Shown here: positions 49,999 to 58,807 of the stretch, piece after piece | Layout of the letters: every line of letters begins with the position of its first letter | Numbering within the stretch: position 1 is the stretch's first letter | DNA from: Brachybacterium alimentarium | GTDB lineage: Bacteria > Actinomycetota > Actinomycetes > Actinomycetales > Dermabacteraceae | Direction: 5' to 3' | Length of the DNA: 64,000 nt | Assembly (NCBI RefSeq): GCF_002332425.1 | Contig: NZ_NRGS01000019.1 | Span: 62,001-126,000, forward strand | The notes under the pieces: model-generated | Told to the model about the DNA's origin: nothing | What the model saw: the letters and a program-made list of their open reading frames with translations, nothing else | Databases searched by the model: none | Made by a program: the position numbers and the translations under genes

Positions 49999-50924
49999 CC
50001 GAAGCGACCCTGCGGCCCTCCTCCGCGCGGAGCTCAGGAGCGAGCGGTTCGGCGGTTGCGCCCCGTCGGCAGCGCCGCGACCTGTTCGGTCTGCTCTACA
50101 TCGCGCCGGTGATGCTCGTGCTGCTGGTGGTGCTGATCCTTCCGGCGCTCTTCGCCGTGGTCTACAGCCTGCTGGAGCTGAAGTCCGTGCGGCCCGTCGG
50201 TTTCGCGGGTCTGGAGAACTATCGGGAGGTGTTCAGCAACCCAGCGATCGCGGCAGTGCTGGTACGGACCCTGGTCTTTGCGGTGATCACCGTGGCGCTG
50301 ACGCTCGCCGTCGCGCTCGCAGTGGCGGTGTTCCTGGACCGGCTCACCGCTCGGCGAGCGACCCTCGTGCAGATCCTCGTAATCCTGCCCTGGGTCATCT
50401 CCACCATCGTCGGGGCGCTCCTGTTCCGATGGTTCTTCGTCACTGATATCAGCCCCGGCGTGTATCTGCTCAGCCAACTGGGCATCGAGGCAAAGCCCTT
50501 GACCGATCCGACGCTGTCGATGATCTCGCTGATCCTGGTCGCGATGTGGCGCACCCTCGGGTTCGCCGTCCTGTTGCTTATCGCCGGGCTCAAAGCAGTT
50601 CCCGGCGAGTTCTACGAGGCGGCGACCGTGGACGGGGCCTCCGGCTGGCAGCAGTTCCGACTGATCACACTACCCATGATCAAGACTTCGCTGACAATCA
50701 CCACGGTCGTTCTCACCATGAGCAACCTCAACAATGTAGAAGCGCCCCTGGTGACCACGGGCGGTGGGCCGGGCGAGGCGACCCAGATCCTGCCCCTGAC
50801 CATCTACCAGCAGGCATTCACCCACTTCGACTTCGCTGGCGGCGCTGCACTGGCCGCGGTCGCGCTGGTGCTGAACGTGGGACTGGTGTTCGCGTACCTG
50901 CGACTGGCGAAATGGAGTGTGTGA
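49995..50924 (+). CDS. Sugar ABC permease (MalF-like)
   Basis: A 309-aa permease with a basic N-terminus and six helices (LFGLLYIAPVMLVLLVVLILPALFAVVYSL first). The EAA loop EFYEAATVDGASGWQQFRLITLP lies near residues 203-225. It overlaps the binding-protein gene by four bases and the next permease by one. As for the ugp-like operon, no ATPase gene is present, pointing to a shared MsiK-type ATPase. Confidence 0.92.
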   Translation: MTEATLRPSSARSSGASGSAVAPRRQRRDLFGLLYIAPVMLVLLVVLILPALFAVVYSLLELKSVRPVGFAGLENYREVFSNPAIAAVLVRTLVFAVITVALTLAVALAVAVFLDRLTARRATLVQILVILPWVISTIVGALLFRWFFVTDISPGVYLLSQLGIEAKPLTDPTLSMISLILVAMWRTLGFAVLLLIAGLKAVPGEFYEAATVDGASGWQQFRLITLPMIKTSLTITTVVLTMSNLNNVEAPLVTTGGGPGEATQILPLTIYQQAFTHFDFAGGAALAAVALVLNVGLVFAYLRLAKWSV

Positions 50925-51787
50925 TGACCGTCCGGACTGCAGATCCCCGGCCCCGAGGGGCCGACGCGCGCACTCTGCGCATCGTCCTGCTGGGGTGCGC
51001 GGCGCTGGTGATGCTGGTGAACGTGGCTCCCGTGCTGTGGGGTGTCGCCACCTCGGTGAAGCCCGCCGAAGAGATCTTCACCTTCCCGCCCACCCTGCTT
51101 GGCGGCTTCACCACGGAGCACTACGCACAGGTTCTCGACGGCTCGTTCGTACGCAACCTGATGAACAGCCTGGCCTACGCCATGACGGCAACCGCGGTGG
51201 CGGTGGCGATCGGCGCCTTCGCCGCCTATGCCTTCGACCGCTTCCGTTTTCCCTGTCGTCAGATGCTGTTCGGGGTGATCGTCGCGTGCGTGCCGCTGTC
51301 GATGGGTGCTGCGGTGCTGGTGATCCCTAACTACCTGTACTTCGCCACCCTGGGCCTGCTCGATACGCCGGTGATCCTGCCCCTGCTGTATCTGGGCTAC
51401 AACCTGCCGATGGCGGTATGGATCCTCAAGGGAGCAATGGAGGGGATCCCGGTGGAGCTCGATGAGGCGGCGACGATCGACGGCGCGTCACGTTTGCGCA
51501 CCTTCGCCTCGGTGATCCTGCCGCTGTGCCGCCCGAGCATGGCCGCAGCGAGCCTGTTCGTGTTCATCGGTGCCTGGAACGAGTTCGTGGCCGGATCGGT
51601 CATGGTCAACTCCTCGGAGTACCGCCCCGTCCAGGTCGCTGTCTATCAGTTCATCAGCGCCTTCGGACGCCAGTGGGGGCCTCTCACCGCGAGCGCCGCA
51701 TTGGCGCTGCTGCCGGTGCTGATCCTCGTGACGCTCTTCGGGCGGCATCTGGTGGCCGGGATGATGCGTGGTGCGGTGAAGGGGTGA
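50924..51787 (+). CDS. Sugar ABC permease (MalG-like)
   Basis: A 287-aa permease with six helices. ELDEAATIDGASRLRTFASVILP near residues 178-200 is the EAA loop, and the C-terminus LVAGMMRGAVKG is typical. The start at 50924 shares one base with the preceding stop; TGGAG lies about eight bases upstream. The C-terminus closely resembles the permease stump at 45508, which came from a related but separate importer. Confidence 0.92.
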   Translation: MTVRTADPRPRGADARTLRIVLLGCAALVMLVNVAPVLWGVATSVKPAEEIFTFPPTLLGGFTTEHYAQVLDGSFVRNLMNSLAYAMTATAVAVAIGAFAAYAFDRFRFPCRQMLFGVIVACVPLSMGAAVLVIPNYLYFATLGLLDTPVILPLLYLGYNLPMAVWILKGAMEGIPVELDEAATIDGASRLRTFASVILPLCRPSMAAASLFVFIGAWNEFVAGSVMVNSSEYRPVQVAVYQFISAFGRQWGPLTASAALALLPVLILVTLFGRHLVAGMMRGAVKG

Positions 51788-51934
51788 GGCCGAAGCGGGA
51801 CAGATCACGGTGCCGACGCCGCCCCGGTCCTCGCCGGGCGGCGCGGCGCATGTCCACCTCTCTCTGTAAGGCGCTGATCCGCTGACGACCTCTGAAGCAC
51901 CGTGTGCAGCGGCACCCGTGCGAAGATCGGTTCC

Positions 51935-52684
51935 ATGGCCAATCGCTCCAAGTTCCGCACGCTGCTGGATGACCTGCGCCAACAGATCGAAGCCATGCCC
52001 GTGGGGACACCCGTCCCTAGCGAACGCGCACTGGCCGCGGAGTCCGGCGTCTCCCGGATGACAGCGCGCCGGGCCCTCGACGAGCTGACCCGCGAGGGCC
52101 GGCTGGTGCGAGAGGTGGGTCGTGGCTCCTTCGTGGCACGGCCGGCGGTGAGCCTGCCGCTCCATCTGACTGGGTTCACCGAGGACATGACCTCGCGGGG
52201 GATCAGGGCGAGCTCACGGGTGCTGCGAATCGCCGAGGAGCCAGCGGATGCCCTCTCGGCGGCGCACCTCGGCCTTGCCGAAGGCTCACCCGTGATCCGG
52301 CTCGACCGCGTGCGCTTGGCCGATGACCGTCCGATGGCGATCGAGCGGACTACATTGGACGCGAGCGTCGTCCCCGGCGTAGCCAAGGTCGATTTCACAG
52401 TCAGGTCCTTGTACGGCGAGCTGGAGGAGCGCTACGGAGTGCTCTTCGACGCCGGCGAGCAGACGATCCGGGCCGCGATCGTGCGACCGCAGGACGCTGC
52501 CGAGCTCGGCGTCGAAGAAGGCTCGGCGGTGCTCGAGTTCGTGCGCGTCTCGGGGCGCGGTGGTCGGTTGATCGAGCGGACCGTCTCGACCTATCCGGGC
52601 GACCGTTTCGAGCTGTCCGCTCAGATCGCGCCCGTCACAGCTCAGGAATCCGGGGGGCGAAGCGCTCTACGAGCGCGGCGTTGA
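51935..52684 (+). CDS. GntR-family regulator with UTRA domain
   Basis: A 249-aa regulator. The winged helix reads PVPSERALAAESGVSRMTARRALDELTREGRLVREVGRGSFVA; the effector domain is of the UTRA type (LHLTGFTEDMTSRGIRASSRVL, VIRLDRVRLADDRPMAIERTTL, VLEFVRVSGRGGRLIERTVSTYPGDRFEL). UTRA regulators bind small metabolites such as sugar phosphates. It follows the importer on the same strand by 147 bases but its 3' end overlaps the convergent SIS gene by 50 bases. It may therefore regulate the PTS-SIS operon or the importer; GlcNAc-phosphate-like ligands are possible. Confidence 0.9.
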   Translation: MANRSKFRTLLDDLRQQIEAMPVGTPVPSERALAAESGVSRMTARRALDELTREGRLVREVGRGSFVARPAVSLPLHLTGFTEDMTSRGIRASSRVLRIAEEPADALSAAHLGLAEGSPVIRLDRVRLADDRPMAIERTTLDASVVPGVAKVDFTVRSLYGELEERYGVLFDAGEQTIRAAIVRPQDAAELGVEEGSAVLEFVRVSGRGGRLIERTVSTYPGDRFELSAQIAPVTAQESGGRSALRARR

Positions 52685-53336
52685 ACTCATCGGTCCCGCC
52701 GACGTTCGCGCTCTTCCAGCGCGGCACGTCCGGGGCGATTGTGTCGATCTGACGAAGGATCGCCGCCCATAGAGAGGCCGTGATGATGGTGGACGCCGGA
52801 GCGGTGACCGGGGCCTCCGGCGGCCAGGTCACGTCTCCAGCGGGCACCGCGGTGTCCAGCACGATGTCGGAGATCTCGAACAGTCGATCCTCGGATCGTT
52901 TCGGGGCGGCGGCGCTTGCCGAGACCGAGGTCATCGAGATGACCCGCGCCCCGACGTCACGGGCATAGCGGGCGATCTCCACGGGATAGGGGTTGACCCC
53001 GGAGTTGGAGAAGATCAGCACGGTGTCGCTGCCGGTGATCCCGGCGCGCTGCGCGACCTCCGTGCCGAGGCCCGCCTGGCGCTCGGCGGCTGTCGAGCCG
53101 AGTGCCCCGGCCAGAGGCAGGATGCTCTGGTCCCACAGGGGGCGCACGAAGGCGAGGCCACCGGCACGGAAGAAGGTCTCCATCACGGCGGCTAAGGAGT
53201 GTCCGGCGCCGGCGGCGTAGAGCAGAGCGCCGCTGCGGGCCGAAGCCGCGATCGCCTCGGCTGCCTCGAGCAGAGCCCCGTGATTGTCCTTCACGACGCG
53301 CGAGACCAGGGCGGTGAGGTCGTCGATCATCGCCAT
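52635..53336 (-). CDS. SIS-domain sugar-phosphate-binding protein (UPF0309-like)
   Basis: A 233-aa single SIS-domain protein. LLYAAGAGHSLAAVMETFFRAGGLAFVRPL and VLIFSNSGVNPYPVEIARYARDVGARVISMTSVSAS are the two sugar-phosphate-binding loops (Ser/Gly-rich). The layout is that of the UPF0309/YckI-like group rather than MurQ or GlmS. It probably isomerises or processes the phosphosugar delivered by the PTS permease. Its start overlaps the PTS gene end by ten bases (53327-53336), so the two are co-translated. Confidence 0.87.
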   Translation of the reverse strand: MAMIDDLTALVSRVVKDNHGALLEAAEAIAASARSGALLYAAGAGHSLAAVMETFFRAGGLAFVRPLWDQSILPLAGALGSTAAERQAGLGTEVAQRAGITGSDTVLIFSNSGVNPYPVEIARYARDVGARVISMTSVSASAAAPKRSEDRLFEISDIVLDTAVPAGDVTWPPEAPVTAPASTIITASLWAAILRQIDTIAPDVPRWKSANVGGTDEFNAALVERFAPRIPEL

Positions 53337-55132
53337 CCCTCCTTCTCCAGTGCGTCGAGGATCCGTCCCTCGACGTGGTCGACATTGATGAAGTTGTCGA
53401 TCGGGACCATGACCGGGGCGATGTCGCCGAGCTCCTCGAGATAGGTCTGCTGGGCGACCACCATGTCCGGCTGCTCGCCGCGCGCAGATCCGACGTCGGT
53501 GTGGCGCAGGGTCGCGTCGACGCCCATCCGATCGAAGGCCTTCTCCGCCGTGGTGCGGAGGATCAGGCTCGACCCCATGCCGGCCCCGCAGACAGCGAGG
53601 ACGTCGAGCGGGGTGGGGCGGGCATTCGAGCTCAGCGTGGTACTGACAGGCTCGGTCAGGGTGTCTGCACCATCGGCACCATCGGTGGCTACCCCGACAG
53701 CAGTGGGAACGCGATCCCCGGACGGAGGCGCAGGAGTTTGTTCGGGGGCGGGCAGACGCCGACCAAGAACCACGAGCACCACGATGGTCACGGCCAGCAC
53801 GATCGCGGCGATCACCCAGATGGCCCAGGCACCGAGCGGTGCGAAGAGCGAGCCGAGGCCGATGAGCGCCCAGCCCACGGCGTACCAGTCGGCATCGGCG
53901 AGGGTCGCGAGCTCCGGGGCGGTCCCGGCGTACAGGCTCCAGCCGATGGCCTGGCCCACGGCGAGCACGACCCCGTTGAGGACGCCGCCGAAGATCGCCC
54001 CGCGCCAGCCGGCCACGGCGTTGCCGAACACGCCGCCGGCGCCGCCGCCGAAGAACAGCATGATCATCGGGGGTACCAGCACGAACCAGCCTGTGGCCGC
54101 GAAGATCCCCATGAGCACGAGGAACACGAAGGTCGAGGCGAGGAAGCCGATCATGACCGACGTGGGGGCGCGGGTGAAGACGACCGGGAGGTCCAGGGCG
54201 GGCTTCGTACCCGGCAGGGCCTTCTCGGACAGTCCCTTGAAGGCCGGGACGATCTCCGCGAGGAACATGCGCACACCGAACAGCAGGATCGCGATGCCGG
54301 CCGCGAAGCGGAGAGCCTGCAGGATGGCCCAGACCCAGGGCAGCACGGTGGCGTCGCCCATCTGCTCCTGGACCACGCCGGAGTCGGCGAAGAGGATCGC
54401 GACCAGCATGATCACGCCGATGATGGTGGCGGTGGAGACGTTGATGTCCTTGAAGAACGAGACCGGCTTGGGCAGGCGCACCTTCTCGGAGTCGTGCTTG
54501 GCGGGGTCGCCGAGCTTGAGAGCGCGTGCGCCGTAGCCGGACGCGATCGCGATCAGGGAATCGGTGTGGGCCAGGCCCACCTCCTCGTCCCCCATCACCT
54601 TGCGCATGAGCGGCGCGGTCCACAGGGGCTGCAGCACCCAATAGCAGCCGATGAGGATGGAGCCGACGCCGGCCAGTGCCCAGCGGTTCACGTCACCGAA
54701 GGCCTCAACGAGACTCGCGGCGATCACCACGCTCATCCAGTACATGAGGTGACCGGTGAGGTACACGAACCGGGCCGCCGGGAAGATGCGCACGAGCGCC
54801 AGGTGGACGACGAAGCCGCCCGCGATGATCAGCGGCACCACAGAACCGGAACCAGCGCTGAACTCGGCGAGCGTCGAGGTGGCCTCCGGCGGATCGAGGC
54901 CCATGGCGCTGGAGACGATGACCTGGAAGCTTGACAGGCCTCCGGTGAAGATCTCGACGCCGATGTTGAGGATGACCACGCCGATGGTGGCGCGCAGCGC
55001 GCCGGCGACGACCTCGTCGAACGGCTTGCGCTGCAGGATGAGTCCCACCAGCGCGATCAGTCCGATAAGGATCGACACCTGCGCGAACAGGTTGTCGGTG
55101 ATGACGCGTACGACCTCTTCGAACGTACCCAT
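53327..55132 (-). CDS. PTS ascorbate/pentitol-type EIIC-EIIB fusion permease
   Basis: A 601-aa phosphotransferase permease. Residues 1-440 are a UlaA/SgaT-type EIIC with about ten helices (VSILIGLIALVGLILQRKPFDEVVAGALRATIGVVIL, TGHLMYWMSV, FGGGAGGVFGNAVAGWRGAIFGG). A Pro/Thr linker leads to a C-terminal EIIB domain with the phospho-Cys about 515 in LAVCGAGMGSSLILR. No EIIA gene is adjacent, so an EIIA from elsewhere must serve it. The substrate could be L-ascorbate or another sugar acid or polyol; the SIS partner argues for an aldose or amino-sugar product. Confidence 0.9.
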   Translation of the reverse strand: MGTFEEVVRVITDNLFAQVSILIGLIALVGLILQRKPFDEVVAGALRATIGVVILNIGVEIFTGGLSSFQVIVSSAMGLDPPEATSTLAEFSAGSGSVVPLIIAGGFVVHLALVRIFPAARFVYLTGHLMYWMSVVIAASLVEAFGDVNRWALAGVGSILIGCYWVLQPLWTAPLMRKVMGDEEVGLAHTDSLIAIASGYGARALKLGDPAKHDSEKVRLPKPVSFFKDINVSTATIIGVIMLVAILFADSGVVQEQMGDATVLPWVWAILQALRFAAGIAILLFGVRMFLAEIVPAFKGLSEKALPGTKPALDLPVVFTRAPTSVMIGFLASTFVFLVLMGIFAATGWFVLVPPMIMLFFGGGAGGVFGNAVAGWRGAIFGGVLNGVVLAVGQAIGWSLYAGTAPELATLADADWYAVGWALIGLGSLFAPLGAWAIWVIAAIVLAVTIVVLVVLGRRLPAPEQTPAPPSGDRVPTAVGVATDGADGADTLTEPVSTTLSSNARPTPLDVLAVCGAGMGSSLILRTTAEKAFDRMGVDATLRHTDVGSARGEQPDMVVAQQTYLEELGDIAPVMVPIDNFINVDHVEGRILDALEKEGWR

Positions 55133-55431
55133 GTGCGGCCTCCTCGGCGGTACGGCCCGGCGCGGCTACCGGGACTGGCCGCAATGGTATAGCCCACTTG
55201 TCCATGGAGGCAACGGCGGCTCGGCAAGTCAGCTTCCAGGAGCGGCAGTCGTCATGAAGTGGAGGAATGAGATGTCTGCTCCCGTGAGTTCCGGCGGCCT
55301 CACACGTCAGGCCGTAGCCACAGGATCGCTGCGCGAAGGCACCGCGTTCCCCGGCCCAGGCGAACTATGGCGCGCGACCCCCGCCGCGTCTGTCACACGC
55401 GCCAGGGTCTACGTCTGAGCTCTCGATTCGC
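55133..55431. other. Intergenic region upstream of PTS operon
   Basis: About 300 bases between two minus-strand genes. Only a doubtful plus-strand small frame (55272-55418) is seen; no convincing promoter could be assigned. Confidence 0.4.
55272..55418 (+). CDS. Doubtful 48-codon ORF
   Basis: An ATG preceded by GGAGGAATGAG opens a 48-codon frame (MSAPVSSGGLTRQAVATG...). The ribosome binding site is good but codon use and composition are uninformative and no family is recognised. It could be a small protein or a fragment of a lost gene. Confidence 0.2.
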   Translation: MSAPVSSGGLTRQAVATGSLREGTAFPGPGELWRATPAASVTRARVYV

Positions 55432-58400
55432 TCAGAGGCGGCCATCGCGATAGAGCCGCAGCAGCAGCTCCTGGACGTCCGGCGTGTATTCGAGGGAGAC
55501 GTACGTGGAGCCGTCGGTCTTGGTCCGCTCGACCTCCACCACGCCCAGCAGGCCGGCGAGCCGAGTGGGTGCCCACTCCCCCGGCCTGCCGGTGAGGACC
55601 CCCGCCGCGGCGAGGCGGGGGTTGAGATCGGCAGCGATCAGGCCGGCGTCCTCCTCGTGGAGCACGCCGGCGTCCTTCCAGGCTCGGATCACCACGGATA
55701 ACGTTCCCTGGGCTGTCGTCGCCGCGGCCTCGACAGCCACGACGTGCTCCTCGACGCTCTGGTCCTCGGCCGGTTCCCCCTCAATCCGCTGGCCCTCAGC
55801 CTGGACCGTGTCGTTCCGCTGGTCGTCAGCCTCGACGGTCAAGGCTTCCTCCCCGGCGTCCTCTGCCGCGGGCATCTCGACTGCCGCCCGCTGCGCGAAC
55901 CGGGACATCACGCTGAACACTCTGCCGGTGTTCCAACGGTTCGGCGCCGCAAAGACGACGAGAAGGTCCTTCGCACGAGAGACCGCGACATTCATGAGTT
56001 CGGGGTTGACGTCGATGAAGCCCGCCTGCGCACTGCCGGTTCCATAGACGGCGGAGAACAGGATGATCGGCCGCTCCGCGCCCTGCAGGCGGTGCGCCGT
56101 CCCGACGGTGATCTTCCCTGCGAGGTCGGCGGGGAGATCTCCCGATGGGCCCGCGGCGCGGGCTGCCGTACGGATCTCCCGGGTGATCACGTCCGCCTGT
56201 GCGGCGAACGGTGTGACGACGCCGATGAGCTCTGCCGCGGCGACCTTCTTCTCGGTCTCGTTCTGCTGGTGGTGGTAGAGGTCGAAGAAGCTCGCATAGT
56301 TCTTAACGATCCATGCGGCGATCGCCTGCGCCTCCGGCTCATTGACGCGGCTGGAGCCCTGGCGGGTGTCCTGTGAATCGGGGACGTCAACCCATTCGAA
56401 CGCCGCTCGGGTGCCGTGGAGCGGCGAGGAAACCGCGGGGCGCTTGGGCTCCAGCAGCCCGTCGTAGAGCAGGTCGTTGCTGAATCCGATGACGTCCGGG
56501 TGGCAGCGGAAATGCTCGCGCAGCAGCAGCCCGGGCTCGCCGTCGCCGAAGCTCCACCTGGAGGCATGGCTCGCGGCGCGCATGAGGCTCGAGGGCGCGG
56601 AGCAGGTCATGCCCCGTTCGCGCAGGCCGTCGGCCCACTCCCCTGCCTGGATGCCGGCACCCTCGGCGATCTCCCGGTCGGTCTCCTCGTCGAGGGACCA
56701 CACCGGGGAGAGCTGCTTCTCGTCGCCGACCACGAGCGCACGCTGCGCCAGGGCGAGGGCCGGCAGGCCGAGCGGGGTATCGACCTGACCGGCCTCGTCG
56801 ACGATGAGCAGATCGATGCGGCCCACGTCGAAGGCGCGCGGCTCACCCGGTCTCGTGTAGCGGCCGAAGAATCTCGGCACCTGATAGAGCGTCATGACGA
56901 AGCACGGGGTGAGCGACGCCGCCTGGGGCCAGACGCGCGGCAGGACATCCCCGGTGCTCTTGAACCTTTCGTCCTTGTCCAGGTGGTCGGCGAGCAGCCA
57001 CTCCGCCTCGAAGTAGTGCACGGCGAGCCAGAACTCCGCGTAGCGGAGGGTCACGTCGAGCGTTCTGTCGAGCTCGTCGAGAGTCGTGCAGTCTCGCAGC
57101 TGCGAGAGAGCGTCGAGTTCGCGCAGGTGTTCGCACGCCTCCGCCGCAGCGCACAGCTGCAGGTAGTCCTCGCTGCGCCCGTCGGCGCTCATGGCCTCCA
57201 GGAGGGCGACGCGATATCCGTCGATCTCCGTGAGCGCGTCATGGATCCAGGCTTGGACGCGCTTCGGGGCGTCGATACCGCCGAAGAAGTCCTTCACGGC
57301 GGCGAGGAAGTGATTGCGGGCCCCGACGAGGTACTCCGCGCTGCTGTAGGCCGCGTAGAGCTCGCTGCGGTCCTTCTGCTCGACGAGGTGCTGCTTCTTC
57401 GCCTGGGCGAGCTTGCCTCTCGCCGGACAGTAGACGGCGAGCGAGCGCAGCGGTTCCTCGGTCGCTTCGCCCTCGCGCTCCTGCGGGAGCCACCGCCGGT
57501 CCAGGCTCCCGGGATCGGTCTTCGTCACGGAGGCGAACGAGGAGATGATGTTCGTGACGGCCTGGTTGTTGGTGGAGGTGCCCACGATGACCGGAGCGTC
57601 CTCCTCGGCCAGGGCGCGACGGGTGAGCAGACCGGCCACGATGGCTTGCAGCATCGTCGTCTTGCCGGTCCCCGGGGGCCCGCTCACCGCGGTCACCTCG
57701 CCATCCCCGCCCTGGAGGAACGCGTGGACGGCGCGACGCTGCGAGGCGGTGAGCGGATGCTCGTCGCTCATGGAGCCGCAGGCCGACCGGCCAGCGAAGA
57801 GCAGCCCGTCACCGTCGTGGATCCGTGATTCCGGGATCCGGGGGCCGTCCCAGCCCTGGGCCATCTGCTCCAGGATCGGAGGCAGGTCCGGTTCCCGGTC
57901 GAGGGCGGCGTAGACGTCGAGGAGACCGCCCACGGCATTGATGCGCTGGTGCTCCTGGATGTAGCAGGTCTCGTGCTCGACGGTGCGGTCGTGCTCTGCG
58001 TGCTGCTCGGCGAAGACCGCGATCGACGTGCCCGAGACCTTCTGGACCATCGTCCCGGCGAGCGTCATCGCGTCGGCGATGCTCTCGCACCGGGAGATCT
58101 CGGCGCCGAGCTCGGTCAGCGCGAACTTCCAGAAGCTGCGGAGCGGACCGACCATGATCTCGCGATCGGTCACCGACGGGTCGGACAGGCGCTCGGCCGG
58201 GATCCAGGGGGAAGTCCCCGTCTCGAGCTGAGGCTCCAGCCGGCCGTCTCGGAACAGGGTCGCCGCGAGCAGCACGAGTCCGTGCTGGACGCCTCCGCGC
58301 TCCTCGGGCACCGAGGCGAGCGAGATGGCCACGGGGATCGAGGCCTCCCGGGGTTTCTTCGACTCGGAGCTCTTCCGCGCCCGGTCATGCCGTTCGAACA

Positions 58401-58569
58401 GCGCCTCGGCATGCTCCGCCGTGAGCGAGCCTGAGGCGATCTGCTCCCGGGGCGTCGCGACGAACGCGGAGGCGTCGCGGAAGGTCACCTCTTCCAGCGG
58501 CTCGCGGTGCAGGACCTGCGCGAAGTAGTCCATGACCGTGCTCGTGTCCGTCATCGTGCTCGCGTTCAC
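55432..58569 (-). CDS. SF1 helicase, UPF1/Dna2-like (AAA_11/AAA_12)
   Basis: A 1045-aa superfamily 1 helicase-like ATPase. The N-terminal ~290 residues have no recognised domain. Motifs: VSGPPGTGKTTMLQ (Lys about 303), LLIVDEAGQVDTPL, LREHFRCHPDVIGFSN, GVVTPFAAQADVITREI, VGTAHRLQGAERPIILFSAVYG and MNVAVSRAKDLLVVFA. A ~250-residue charged insert separates motif I from motif II. The last ~200 residues are acidic and end in a small winged-helix-like domain. The GTG at 58569 has AAAGGGGG eight bases upstream; an ATG five codons later is the alternative. Such helicases act on RNA or DNA ends and often occur in defence loci; the adjacent HEPN gene fits that. Confidence 0.85.
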   Translation of the reverse strand: MNASTMTDTSTVMDYFAQVLHREPLEEVTFRDASAFVATPREQIASGSLTAEHAEALFERHDRARKSSESKKPREASIPVAISLASVPEERGGVQHGLVLLAATLFRDGRLEPQLETGTSPWIPAERLSDPSVTDREIMVGPLRSFWKFALTELGAEISRCESIADAMTLAGTMVQKVSGTSIAVFAEQHAEHDRTVEHETCYIQEHQRINAVGGLLDVYAALDREPDLPPILEQMAQGWDGPRIPESRIHDGDGLLFAGRSACGSMSDEHPLTASQRRAVHAFLQGGDGEVTAVSGPPGTGKTTMLQAIVAGLLTRRALAEEDAPVIVGTSTNNQAVTNIISSFASVTKTDPGSLDRRWLPQEREGEATEEPLRSLAVYCPARGKLAQAKKQHLVEQKDRSELYAAYSSAEYLVGARNHFLAAVKDFFGGIDAPKRVQAWIHDALTEIDGYRVALLEAMSADGRSEDYLQLCAAAEACEHLRELDALSQLRDCTTLDELDRTLDVTLRYAEFWLAVHYFEAEWLLADHLDKDERFKSTGDVLPRVWPQAASLTPCFVMTLYQVPRFFGRYTRPGEPRAFDVGRIDLLIVDEAGQVDTPLGLPALALAQRALVVGDEKQLSPVWSLDEETDREIAEGAGIQAGEWADGLRERGMTCSAPSSLMRAASHASRWSFGDGEPGLLLREHFRCHPDVIGFSNDLLYDGLLEPKRPAVSSPLHGTRAAFEWVDVPDSQDTRQGSSRVNEPEAQAIAAWIVKNYASFFDLYHHQQNETEKKVAAAELIGVVTPFAAQADVITREIRTAARAAGPSGDLPADLAGKITVGTAHRLQGAERPIILFSAVYGTGSAQAGFIDVNPELMNVAVSRAKDLLVVFAAPNRWNTGRVFSVMSRFAQRAAVEMPAAEDAGEEALTVEADDQRNDTVQAEGQRIEGEPAEDQSVEEHVVAVEAAATTAQGTLSVVIRAWKDAGVLHEEDAGLIAADLNPRLAAAGVLTGRPGEWAPTRLAGLLGVVEVERTKTDGSTYVSLEYTPDVQELLLRLYRDGRL

Positions 58570-58807
58570 CGCAGGCCCCCTTTGCAGCCGTGCGCACCAC
58601 CGTTGTGCGCCTCGCCCACTCCTCGGGAGCCGACGTCCGGTCATCCCGTGCCAGTACACCACCACGATCTGCTAGGGCTGCGCAATGCTCGCTGCAAGAA
58701 GCTATGTAGATGCCACGCAAATTCGTGAAGTCCCCGCCAGCCCTTCCCCGGCACACGCGCAGGCGCAGGCGCAGGCGCAGGCGCAGGCGCCATCATGACC
58801 TCTACAT
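58570..58807. repeat. Junction with 6-bp GCGCAG repeat
   Basis: Five perfect GCGCAG units (58757-58786) lie 20 bases from the CBS-HEPN stop, exactly where base composition changes from GC-rich to clearly AT-richer. No gene is seen in this gap. Confidence 0.75.

Noticed and set aside
53375-54934. 519-codon plus-strand frame opposite the PTS permease
   Set aside because: His/Asp/Gly-rich shadow without domain signal; the permease is unequivocal.
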